From Schistocephalus solidus (lineage: Eukaryota > Platyhelminthes > Cestoda > Diphyllobothriidea > Diphyllobothriidae), in contig WEDG01000703.1 of assembly GCA_017591395.1 (NCBI GenBank), positions 1-64,000 of the forward strand: a stretch of 64,000 bases of DNA. Reading direction: 5' to 3'. Positions 1 through 10,286 of the stretch are shown here, piece by piece (position 1 is the stretch's first letter; every line of letters starts with the position of its first letter). The translations under genes were made by a program, and so were the position numbers. The notes beneath the pieces are model-generated. The model ran no database searches and was not told where the DNA came from. It worked only from the letters and a program-made list of their open reading frames with translations.

Positions 1-560
1 TTCAATGTGAATTGTGTTTGAGCTATTTTATAACAATCCTAATATAATATTTTTATATTTTCTGTCCTCTTGACACATTTTTGGACATAGGTGACATAAT
101 TTCTTATTCATGTCTGCATTTTTAATACGTAAAAAGAACTACGTTTCAAGCTTGGTTTCCGTGGCAGTCTAAAAAGAACATTAAAGAGTTATAATAACGT
201 GTGATTTCCAGACTCATATATGTTTCCTTTCCCTGTCGAACTCTGAATTAATCGATAGCATCTCACTGACCATTGTAGTAACCGAAAACCTGTTGGTGCC
301 TATTTTAAACTCCTTAAATGAAATTTTTATCCATATTTTTTCACCCTTCAATGCCCCCTCGAACAATCTTTTGTTTTAGCCAAAATTTTATTTTCCATCA
401 TCATTGGCAAGAATGGAGAAAATGCTGAAATATTTCTTGGTTTAAACGCTGCTGGGCCTGATGTTGTCTAACGAATTATTTTCTCCTATTACTGCTCCCC
501 GACAAACCTTTCCAATTCTTTGGAGTAAAGACCCATTTTAAGATCTTTATCACCAATTAT
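1..560 (+). repeat. Dispersed repeat R, copy i (5' part)
   Basis: This stretch aligns by eye with 3,690-4,260 and 40,480-41,170. A shared landmark is CTTGGTTTCCGTGGCAGTCT at about 152 and 3,899, with a weaker match near 40,725. No coding frame is conserved between the copies, and I recognise no transposon protein. R recurs at least six times in the window and often flanks or hosts LINE insertions. It may be a non-coding mobile element or a fragment of an amplified gene unit. Confidence 0.6.
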
Positions 561-924
561 ATGTAAAGGAAGACTTTTTGAAAAATGAATATGCTTAATA
601 CCTTATTTATACTGACACATATCAGCGCAGATCTTTACATTTTGCAATATAGGCAGGTTAGAACCTTATTAAAATTTATTGTTGAATGTTTGCAATTAAA
701 GCTCATAATTATTTTTAATTTGTCGAATCCACGTCAGTGCAGAGACAAAAATTTGGGTCAGTTTAACGTTTTCAGCCTGATAAAACGGAAAATTTCCTTG
801 ATTACGAATGAGCTCTTGCCTCACCAAAGATTGGATGTTGTAGATTGCAGACCAATCCAGGACTTCTGTGTTCAAAATCCTGTCTTGCCATCTGAAATCA
901 ATATTCTGCAGAGGTAGCCCAGAT
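561..924. other. No recognisable feature
   Basis: A 110-codon open frame lies at 585-917 (+), but I see no domain, signal or conserved counterpart in the other R copies, so I treat it as chance. The other copies of R lack this stretch, so it belongs to an insertion spanning roughly 561-1,840 that also contains the LINE fragment at 925-1,575. Confidence 0.4.
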
Positions 925-1575
925 GGAAATGATTAAGCTTAACTTGATTCGACCGTCAAGGCCTCTGCTCTGTAAAGGAGTTTCGACAAGACAACGGCCT
1001 GGTACATCTTCAGTTTGGTGTAAGGACGAATACTGTGGCGGTTCCCTACGGAGGCCTGCAGCCGGTTGAGTGCTTTTCAGGCTTTGCGGATCAGTTGAGT
1101 GACCTCGCCGTCGATTCTCGTGTTGCTTGACAGTGTGCTTCCCATAGAAGCAAAGGTTTATATATTATTGATTTGAGTGCCGTTGTTATTGGTTCGGGAA
1201 ACATTTAATTCCCTTTTTGGTGGCAACTGGTGCATGACAACCGTTTTGGCTGGACTGATTGTTTATCTTACATTTTCGCAGCCTGCAGCGAAGAGGTCAA
1301 TGCTCCTTTGCATTTATCCTTCTGTCATGGTGTTAAGGGTGCCCACGTCCGCGAACAGCAAGTAATAGAGCAAGTCGCAGACAAATGCGTTCGGGTTTGC
1401 TTCAGCAGACCCTTGGGAAGTTAACAATTAGTTCTATATGCAATGCAGGGCCAAGCGTAAGTGTCCATCAACATAGGTCCAGTACGACGACCTGTTTCAC
1501 TTCTTTGGTCACTACGAATGCTTTGGATAGCGTTTCATTGTCAGTGACACGTGCCCTCCTCCAGTCATAAGGCGT
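925..1575 (-). mobile_element. RTE/L1-like LINE fragment (H'), C-terminal RT region
   Basis: Read on the minus strand, this matches the 3' half of the LINE at 62.5-64 kb. Shared pieces include the region after the FADD box (VMHQ), the NTRID stretch, RKA..ALNRLQASV and a degraded LLYGAE motif near 950. The reading frame is broken by stops and shifts, and both the 5' RT core and the 3' end are missing, so this is a dead fragment. It sits inside repeat R copy i. The family encodes an endonuclease plus reverse transcriptase that would act in target-primed reverse transcription; this copy cannot. Confidence 0.75.
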
Positions 1576-1839
1576 ACCTCTGTGTTTCAAACAATATCTT
1601 TCATACGTACTAAATGAAGACGTTTATTTGGCTGTGCGAGATAAACGGGAAAAAACAATAAACTTTTAGGAGAAAAGGAACGTCTAAACATCTGTATCAC
1701 ATATAACCTGTAATAAATGAAGTTCCTGAAATATAGCCTTTGCCATCGATCTAATGTATGGGCACGAGTTTCAACGAAGGACCTTCAATTTTAGAATTAA
1801 CGAAGTTCATTACTACACTCAAATCTATGGTCATAATTC

Positions 1840-3560
1840 TCAAAGTTTAGTTCGTTGTTTTCATCAGTGTCGACAGTATGAGAGGGCACTTAAAAAAATT
1901 AAGGATTTGTTGCGCGATATCAGTCTGCTATAACGGGGAATTCCCTAGACTACAAACGCGTTCCGCACCACAGGTTATACTGAAACTATGCACTATCCTA
2001 CCGTAATGGTGCTGCTTACACGGTGACAAAGCTATCAAGCTCAGCGCAGGTAGCATCTTGCGCTTCCTCACGTTTTGTTTTGCATCCACACCCATGTCGC
2101 TAAGCAGCCAGAAGCGGGAATTGAGGCTTTTTTATTTCATGAAATCTCCTAGATCACTTCTGCCAAATTGGCACTGAAAAAAAGTAATTTAACTGATCCC
2201 TACATCAATTGCAGATGAATAACTTAGGAATGCGTGAATAGGCAGTCATTCTGTTGGTTCAGATTGGGTGAGATTTCCTAGTTTGTAAGGCTTTGCGTCC
2301 AAATTTATCTGAAACATGGAATAATTCACGTCCCCATTCCAGATTTAATCAGCGCATGTAGATAGAGAAATGCACGACTGCAGAATTGCTTTGGCTGTCT
2401 TAGGTTCTAATGTTGACCGGTATGACCCACGTTTTCATATGTTTGTAGAACGTATATTTACAAAGGTAAACCGCGCCAAATGCCTAACCAAGCAGTTTCA
2501 TAAGAGTTTGGTTTCTTAAGAAATCATTCTGCGTAAATCGCCATATTTCATAAGCTTGATTGATATGTAATCTGTAATCAGTTGAAGTAATCGGAGTATA
2601 ACAATCATCAGTTAGTGACATAGGTGTTATTGACGGGGTTCTTCTTCAGCTTATACCTCTGCAAACGTGATTGATTTGTAGACTCGAAGCAGTGAAAGAA
2701 ATCGAAGCACTAAAATAATCATGTTTAATCCAAGTTTTTAAAAGACGGAAGACATAAGACTTAAAGGTAAATTGTGCAGAGTACACTGAGTGGCGCCCAA
2801 CAACCAGATATATATATATATAAATTGTAAAAATATTTTCTGGAATTATTAAGTGCAGAACATGGATTCAGGTGATTCGGACATGACGTTTTAGGGTAAG
2901 ACACTAAATTTCAATGAACATTTGGCTCGAAGACAATCAAACGCTGTGGAATAACCACATAATGCCCATTCTTCAAACAATTAGTACTACAAGTATTATG
3001 AATCATTTATGGCAAATACATTATACGGTACTTCCGACATAGGTACTAGTGCAAGCACCGACACGTGTTTCGCCAAAGTTTCTGCTGCTGCGTGTATTCA
3101 ACCGAAATGTTCATTGAACGAGTCTGAAACTACACGCTCCGTAGTTCAATGATGTAAGAGGTAGCATCTTCTTAAAAAGGATATCGAGCGTTCGTGTAAT
3201 TTATGGGTATCTGCTGTAGCTTACACATCCAAATGCTATTTTGCCATAAAAATTGACGTCAAAAAATTACCAAATCGCCTTTAAATCTGCTTTATTTTCG
3301 TTCAGGTGAATAAAGCTTAACTGTGCATAAAATGTCGAGTTGCCCTCGAGGATTCCTATGTTAATGAAATCAGCCATATCTGTCCCAATATTATAAAAAA
3401 ATGCAAATTTGAATTTGAGAGTATATAACTAATAAATGTTTTCCCAAAAGTATTCCGATGTTTACCTATCAATCTTTTAAGTTTTCCTGATTCGAATTTT
3501 AAAATTATACTTAGAGACTTTAAGGATTTTAAACGCCACAGTAGGTGTTGCGCGAACGCG
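1840..3560 (+). repeat. Dispersed repeat R, copy i (main part)
   Basis: Homologous along most of its length to 4,350-5,830. Shared landmarks are the GCGCTTCCTC stretch near 2,065 and 4,545, the run around CACATCCAAATGCTATTTT near 3,226 and 5,508, and the CGCCACAG.AGGTGT end near 3,535 and 5,812. A relic hammerhead repeat (2,803-3,097, minus) is inserted within it, because copy ii lacks that segment. A weaker match to 17,740-18,185 covers the stretch around 2,660-2,790. No protein is recognisable. Confidence 0.6.
2803..3097 (-). repeat. Relic of hammerhead-bearing repeat (retrozyme-like)
   Basis: On the minus strand this matches the 354-bp repeats at 53,457-54,146: the stretch near TATGTCGGAAGTAC, the ACTACAAGTA region (seen on plus) and the end next to a TA tract at 2,811-2,823. 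The 3' half of the ribozyme core, GAAACACGTGTC, is retained (complement at 3,060-3,071). The CTGANGA half and the 5' strand of stem II are missing, and the TGGG strand of stem I is changed, so it should not self-cleave. It interrupts repeat R copy i. Confidence 0.75.
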
Positions 3561-6290
3561 CAAGTTGATCACGTTTAGACAAACCAAGCTTTTCATTGTT
3601 TAGAGCAGAGCCCTCAAAAATGTATTGCTATGTTATGCAAGTGCAACGAAACAAAACCCGAAAATTAAATTAAGTTTAACGAAACGTCCCCACAAAACAT
3701 TACTTTTCTGCGGTTCTGTACATTGCACGCCATCCACTCTTTCACAATCAATTCCATGTAATAATGTGTTTCCGGTACCTTAGAACAATTCTAAGAGAAC
3801 ATTTTCTTATTTTATGTCCCCTTGATTTATTTTCGGTCAGATTTGATATAATTACTTCTTCCTGTCTTAATTTTTATACTTCAAAAACAATTCTACAAGC
3901 TTGGTTTCCGTGGCAGTCTAAAAAAACAATGAAGACTTTATAAAAAGGTGAGATTTCCAGACCTCATGATGCCTTTGATTTTCAGACATTTATCTCTCCG
4001 TACGCATTTTTTGCCTCCTTTCTCTGCCGAACTCTGGATAAATTTTAAGCATCATACTGACCAATTTAGTAACCTCACATTTATTCTGCCTCCAATCCCC
4101 CTCAAACAACCTTTCGTTTCTGCCAAAAGCTAATTCTCCAGCGTCATCGTCAACAGTGGATAAATTGCTAAAAAATGTCATTGATTTACCAGCTGCTGGT
4201 CCTGATGATGTCTCACGAATTAGTCTTTACAATGCTTTTCTCTGATAAACCACTCAATGCCGAAATTTAAATTTTACAATATATCAAGTCGAATACGTTA
4301 TTCCAATTAAATGTCGTTAGTTTGAAATTTTAGCTCGCTATCTTTTTCCAAGTTTCAAATCAACGAGAGTGCACTAAAAAAAATCGGGTTGGTTGCGCGA
4401 TAACAGTCTGATATAATGGGGAATTTACTTGACCACAAATGCGTTCCACACCACAACTTATGCAGAAAATACGCACCATCCTGCATTAATGGTGCTGCCA
4501 AAACGTTGACTCAGCAATCCAGCTCAGCGCAGGCAGCCCTTTGCGCTTCCTCGCGCTTTTATTGCATCCACATTATGTTGCTAATCAAACAGAATTGAGA
4601 ATAAGCCTACTCCACATTATCATCGTACACTTCCGCCAAATCGGCATCGAGTAAAGTGATCAAACTGATCCCTTCATCAATTGTAGATGCAAAACCTATG
4701 TATGCGTGAATAGGCAGTAATACTGCTTTTTCAGATTGTGTGAGATCCCTTAGTTGTCTTTCGCTCTGCGTCTACGTTTACCTAAAATAGGGAATATGTC
4801 AAGTCCCTTTGTGTTTAATCCCAGCAAATGTAGTTAGAGCAATGCACGAGTGCCGAAATGCCATTGTCGTAGTAGTATTTAGGGTAGCCACGAGTGGCCG
4901 ATCATGCATAGTATTGTTTAACGTATTATTACAAAGATTAACAACACCAATTTCTTATACCTATTAGTGCATAAGTTTAAGGTTTATAAAAAATATTTTT
5001 GCGGAAATTTCCTTCAAATATCAACTTTGATTGATATGTAGACTATAAGCAGTGGCAGCAATCAGAGCACTCCGATCATCAGGCCAAACCGGGGTTGTTG
5101 GAAAAGATGAATGGCACCTGAATAAGGGTTTAATTGTGATGAGAAGCCTGCTATACTAGACAGAAGTGGTGAATTCAGAGCTGGCGTTACATGTGTCGAG
5201 TCATGCCTGAAAGTAAGAAGGAGAGAGAGGAATCAGGGTTGCAGTTGTTTAAAAAGGTCTGTGGAGGAATTTACTTGTTTCCAGTCGTGGGTGTGTGATG
5301 CATTAACCAAAGAGTGTCATGTCATGGAACAATGGCCAGATTTGGTTGTTGCAGGGTTTCTTGGCAGCTGCGACACACTGGACGAACAAGCATAGCAGGT
5401 GAATGAGTCTGAACCTACTCGTTCCGTACTTCAATGATGTAAGAGGTAGCATCTTCTTAAAAAGGATATCGGGCGTACGTGTAATTTATGGGTATCTGAT
5501 GGAGCTTACACATCCAAATGCTATTTTCGCATGAAAAATAGACGTCAAAAAAAACCTAAATCGCCTTAACATCTGCTCTATTTTCGTTCAGGTGAATAAA
5601 GCTTTTGTTGTACATAACATTTCGAATTGCCCTCAAGGATTCCTAATTTAACGAAATCTGCCATATTTGTCCGAATATTGTAAAAAATGCAAATTTAGAG
5701 TACATGCTTATTAAATGTTTTCCCACAAGTATTTCGGTTTTAACCTATGAATCTTTAAGTTTATCCTGATTAAATTTTAAAATCTTACATAGAAACTGGT
5801 AGGATTTCATACGCCACAGAAGGTGTGGTTTATATATTTTCCGTCACATGAAACTTATTTTATTAATTCATTTATCTAAGCTCCAAATGAGAAAGCGGTT
5901 TCTTTACTTTAATAATTTGTGTGCTATTCTGCCATCTTATCGCGTTGCTATCACCAAAGTTTTCTTAAATATGTCACATTTGTATTCTAAATAAGATTAT
6001 ATAACAATAAATAAGATTAAACTCAGTGTACTCATTTGAATTGCATATTATTTGAATATAAAGTTTATGTTTTATATTTTCTGATCACCTGTTTATTCTT
6101 GCAGGCACTGAAATGAGCGCACCGTATATATTTTTAAGGAATTATTCAAATCTCTTTAAAATCAATCAATAAGGATTAAAAATTTTTATACATTTGATAT
6201 CAATACACCGCTTTCTATACCACATTACAAAATAACTCTGCATCAGCTTCTACGACGCACCTTGTCAACTACAAAAGTGCGAAAAGCAGT
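3561..6290 (+). repeat. Dispersed repeat R, copy ii (most complete)
   Basis: This is the longest uninterrupted R copy. Its first part (3,690-4,260) matches 1-560 and 40,480-41,170; its middle (4,350-5,830) matches 1,840-3,560, 28,283-28,745 and the reverse of 47,635-48,397; its last part (5,830-6,290) matches 39,000-39,520 and 60,200-60,330. The last part contains a candidate splice acceptor (TTCTTGCAG, ending 6,104) followed by 22 codons to a stop, a layout repeated at 39,343-39,413. Function is unknown. Confidence 0.6.
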
Positions 6291-7110
6291 CGTTGTTACG
6301 ATACGGGTCGAGTTTAATAAGGAGGTATAAATCATCTTTGACAACCAACAGTCCTACAAATTCATGGACTCCTGAATCTATTCGGGCTCACCACATGATA
6401 TTGCTAGATGAATGGCAACAGACGAAACCAAGGCATACAGCACTGGCCCTTTTTTATGGATTACCCAAACTCCACAAGCACAATGTTCTTATTTGTCCGC
6501 TCGTCACCTTCAAAGGCAGCCCTTTTTATAACCTATATAAATAGATGACTTAAAAAGTTATCTTTTTTCGATAGACTAGAATATCCCTCAATTTGGGCAG
6601 CAATTTGTCTAACCACCATCAGGGAAAAATAGTATTTTACCTGATCAAATCGTGGAGTCATATCACTTTGTTTCAGTATTCACGTCTTTCTGCCGGATCT
6701 ACCACAATATTTTGCACGGAAATGGCTGGAGGTTTAGGGTAGCGCAACAAGTGGCCACCTAAACCATATCCTTGTCTTCTGAAACTGAACATTTTCCACC
6801 TTTAATGAAACTGCATACGATCAAATCGAAGGCACTCCAACGGGCCCCGACGTATCATGTCTGATTGCAGAACTGGTTTTGCGCGAAAAGTATATCTAAA
6901 TGAATACTGGCCTAGAAAACCCAAGAGAAATGCGTAATTTTAAGCAACCATTTATTACAGAGATAAATAGCCAGATATCCTCCGTCGACAGCTCAAACCA
7001 TTACACCTACTATCCCAGTGATCGCGCGTTCTTCAGCTTGGTTAACCATTTATTATAAGGGATTTACCAAAAAAGTTCGGAAAAAACGCAGTTAACTTAA
7101 CTGAATATAT
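6240..7110 (+). pseudogene. Decayed Penelope-like element RT
   Basis: An 83-codon frame (6,293-6,544) ends with the PLE reverse-transcriptase signature FYGLPKLHKHN..CPLVTFKGSPFYNL, which aligns with the same region of the PLE at 42.8-42.95 kb. After shifts and stops, later blocks are still recognisable: a VSYHFVSVFTS-like block near 6,655 (the usual SFDVVSLFTS) and DQIEGTPTGPDVSCLIAEL near 6,820-6,880 (the usual YEQIQGSP..GLIAE). No catalytic YxDD or GIY-YIG domain survives. It overlaps the end of repeat R copy ii and lies just upstream of the FnIII gene, where it may have been inserted into the promoter-distal flank. Confidence 0.75.
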
Positions 7111-7333
7111 TTTTCAGACGGATTTATCAGCTCAAAAACAGAATATGGCTTGTGGAAAAACACGTTACAATACAACCGCGCCTATCAGTTAATTTCCGCA
7201 CCAACCTTACAAAGAGGCTTTTTTTGCAAGTTTCTCTCGTTGGCAAAATCTGCTGCATGATGCAACTTAATATTTCTGCATGATTACAATGAGAACGTGA
7301 GAATGCCACATGTTGACTGGCAAGAAATTTAAA

Positions 7334-7381
7334 CCAATCCGTTAATTTTATTCCACGCCAGTTGTCATATATATAAATATA
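7334..7381 (+). promoter_or_regulatory. Candidate CCAAT and TATA boxes for the FnIII gene
   Basis: CCAAT lies at 7,334-7,338 and TATATATAAATATA at 7,368-7,381. A TATA box here would place transcription start near 7,400, about 60 bases before the ATG at 7,463. The region is AT-rich, so a chance match is quite possible. Confidence 0.3.
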
Positions 7382-7462
7382 CTTATCTGTTTGAGCACCG
7401 GGAAGGATAAATCTTTACGAAACGTTTTGTCGGAATTGGTAGCTTTTAATCCTCTCCAAAGC

Positions 7463-7532
7463 ATGATCAAGTTGAAATTATTTTCTATTTTTGCTATTAT
7501 TGTTGTATGGTCTGAGGCTAAGAATGACACTG
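7463..7532 (+). CDS. Exon 1 of FnIII secreted protein gene: signal peptide
   Basis: The ATG at 7,463 opens a 23-codon exon with a classic signal peptide: a basic start (MIKLK), a hydrophobic core (LFSIFAIIVVW) and a likely cleavage after SEA, followed by KNDT. The exon ends at a GT donor (GTACGT at 7,533) after the first base of a codon (phase 1). An in-frame upstream ATG at 7,391 exists, but it would bury the signal peptide behind 24 polar residues, so I prefer 7,463. The phase matches the acceptors of both downstream FnIII exons. A signal-peptide exon joined in phase 1 to an FnIII exon is the layout of the taeniid host-protective oncosphere antigens (45W/EG95/TSOL18 type). That parallel is architectural, not a proven relation. 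Confidence 0.6.
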
Positions 7533-8250
7533 GTACGTTTGTTTCTTTTGCTCTCATATATGTTATCTATTTTTTAAATTAAACTTTATTTAGTATGCAT
7601 AGTACATTGTAAAAGGCGCTTGAATCTCAAAAAAACATTTAATTCAGAGCAGTCAAAAAATTAACTATAGAGCAGGATAATGACAAGATATTTTAATCTT
7701 GTAAGGCTGAACGATTTGACTGATAGTCTTTCTAACTACTAGTGAAATCCAGGTTTTTTAGAACGAATTTCTTGAATAAATCGAATGATTCCCACCGAAT
7801 CTAAAACTTCTTAACCATTTATTTACTACTAGGTTCATAAATTCAGAGAAATTCTATTTCATGCCTCTATTTTATCGAATATTTTATTTTCTTTAAATAT
7901 TGTTCTTGCTCAAAATAATTATTTCGTCCTTAACGGGGTATCTTTTTGAATGTCCTTTCAAGATTTCAAGATATCCATCGACTAGCGTTTATCAACGAAC
8001 CCGAACCGTATTTGTTGGTCTATTTCAAATTCCATTTCCATCTAATAGTTAGGCTTATTTTTCACTCAATAATGGAATATGAAAAACGTATAATTTTTGC
8101 ATCAACACAATTTTAATTCTTTAGTTCACCTCGTTAAGTATATACCTAATCTGAAATCGCCTTAGTAAACCTGAGGCAACGTAACAGACTAAATGCGCGC
8201 CTGAGGTTGTTGGTTTAAGATGCGTTAATTTCCCTTTTATGTGCGTGTAG

Positions 8251-8528
8251 ATGAGTTCAACCCAAAAAATCCCACCGCTAAGGTGCAAAGTGCCCGCTCT
8301 ATACGTTTGAGGTGGCAGGCCGCCGAGAAGTCTGACAGAAGTCCTACAATTTACGTGATTGCCTGTCCAGCTACAGATAAAAGTTACCCTTTTATACCAA
8401 ACGGACGTCGTACATCTTAGAAAATCTTCAGCCAGGAACAAAATATTGGTGTACTATTCGCTCGCTGTCACGCCTTGGAAAATGGTTTAAACCTGGCGTA
8501 GCCATAACTGTCAGAACCTGGGATTCAG
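8251..8528 (+). pseudogene. FnIII exon a, frameshifted
   Basis: Bounded by an acceptor (GTGCGTGTAG) and a donor (GTAAAG at 8,529). From the acceptor in phase 1 it reads NPKNPTAKV..IRLRWQAAEKSDRSP.IYVI, the A-B-C strands of an FnIII domain with the conserved tryptophan. That frame stops at TAG (8,418). The second half of the domain, YILENLQPGTKYWCTIRSLS and then KPGVAITVRTW, continues in another frame and ends at the donor. The exon is 278 bases, one short of a multiple of three, so a single-base deletion near the A-run at 8,377-8,382 explains the break. It is homologous to exon b (10,008-10,286). The break is either real loss of the exon or a sequencing error. If exon a is skipped, exon 1 still joins exon b in frame. 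Confidence 0.7.
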
Positions 8529-10007
8529 GTAAAGTTTTAATTTTCTTTCATGCATCCCTTTAAAAGTGCCTTCTTTACCAATGAGCTACCATTTTGCGCC
8601 TGGAGAGTGAGATTGGCTTACGTGCGATGACCAGATTTCTAAAGAAATTTGGTTATTGATGATGAGGTTGATTCGGTCACAAATACGATTGCGTTGACAG
8701 CCAAGGTCATAACCACTGCCCTTGAAGTGATGAGATTTGCACAGTGGAAATTTTAAAGAGGGGGAGATTTTTCATCGGGTTGTTAGCACATTATGATTAG
8801 ATTGTTAAGTTTTTGCAGTTTGTATCGTTGGATTTGATTCATGAAATATAGCCCTCTTGTAAAAATTGTTTCCTCATTGAAATATATTACACATATGTCC
8901 TTTCATTCGTGTAATTGCATGCCATTGTGCTCATGAATACCAGTTTTGTGCTATGAGTAAACGTCTTTACACACGTCCAAAAGGCAGATGTCATATCGAC
9001 TTTAGCATTTCACAATAGAGCTAAGAAATTGAATTTTAGAATATGTGATCAAAACTCCTCATCAATAATTGAGAACAGGTAGACTACCAAGCGCGAAAAG
9101 ACTGCATCATAATAATGAAACACAGTTTTGCCTATGTTGATAAAATTAAATAAGTTAAAACAATAAATGTCTCATAGGGCATAGGCAAAGAATATATAAT
9201 GGACGAATAACATGATATTTGAGGAGAGCAACCTGATGTATTGAGCAGCATTTTTCTCTAAATTTTGGGAACCGCAAAATAACTTGGTAACGATTATTTT
9301 ATTTCTTGAGATGTTTAAGAAACTTCTTTCTATAAATGCATTGCTTTGATTAAAGAATATGCTTGGTTTTTTGCGTAATAATTGAGAGTACTGTGTTTTT
9401 AGCAATCTTGTTTAATGTTGCGGTTAATGCAAACTCTGTGGGTTTTGATTGGGTTTCTGTTTAATTGTCCGACATTGGCAAAAAAAATCACCTATTAAGA
9501 ATTATGCTAAGAGGCAACTTTCCTGGTGTACCGGGGAGTTCCATTTTCCCATGTCCTGCTGAGGTGAACATACGTCATTCTTACAAATAATTCCAATACA
9601 CTCGGGTCCATTTGAGAATCCTTTATAAAGCAGTTTATTTGCAGTTTCTGTGTAATCTAGGATATTATTTAACTTTCTTTTATATTTTTTTTATTTTACT
9701 TTACCAATATGAAATCTAGTTGCGTTATTAGCTTTAAAGCAAATGACATTGCCGTAAGTGTTTTGGCAATCGTTTAAATAGGAAGGTGTCTGCTATTCAG
9801 AGAGCATAATGTTCCTTGTTCAGTCGTGTCCAGTTTCTTATTCATCAGTCGTAGTAGGTAGCATTAATAAAGCAGTTTGGATAATAACCTTAAGCAGACC
9901 CATTGCCCTAAAAATATTTTCGTAGAATTATGCAAGAAATACCTACAACGTGTTGATTATCTTAATTGATTCACCTCTGCAATATTTCGTGTTGTCGTCA
10001 CCTCTAG
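8529..10007. other. Intron between the two FnIII exons
   Basis: AT-rich non-coding sequence between the donor at 8,529 and the acceptor ending at 10,007. I see no further exon, transposon protein or tandem repeat. Open frames such as 9,172-9,405 (minus) show no domain. Confidence 0.5.
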
Positions 10008-10286
10008 TTGCAAGAAACCCAAGAAATCTCTGCGCTGTGGTTCAAAATGAAACTTGTCTTTTATTGACCTGGAAGGCCTCCAAGATTTCTGATCGCAAAC
10101 CTGCATTGTACACGATTGTAGTAAACTCTGATAAAGAAAAAAAAAACATTACAACTTTGGAGACGTCATATGCTGTAAAGAACCTTAATTCCTCAACCAC
10201 GTACAGATTTCAAGTATTTTCAACTACCTTAGCGGGCTCTTTATATCAGCCTGGAGTCGCAACTGATGTACCAGCCTGGAATAAAG
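10008..10286 (+). CDS. FnIII exon b, intact
   Basis: The exon starts after the acceptor CACCTCTAG and ends at GTACTT (10,287). At 279 bases it is phase 1 at both ends, so it can be skipped or duplicated without changing frame. It encodes about 93 residues of one FnIII domain: NPRNLCAVVQ (strand A), LLLTWKASKISDR (strands B/C with the core tryptophan), YTIVVNS, SYAVKNLNSSTTYRFQV (strands E/F with the conserved L and Y) and GVATDVPAW (strand G). Three N-glycosylation sequons (NET, NIT, NSS) fit a secreted protein. It aligns across its whole length with exon a. The following exon, which would supply the C-terminus, was not found with confidence; two hydrophobic candidates lie in the duplicated block at 13.43 and 17.34 kb. 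Confidence 0.7.

Noticed and set aside
585..917. 110-codon plus-strand open frame
   Set aside because: No domain, no homologue within the window and no splice or promoter context; chance ORF in AT-rich DNA.
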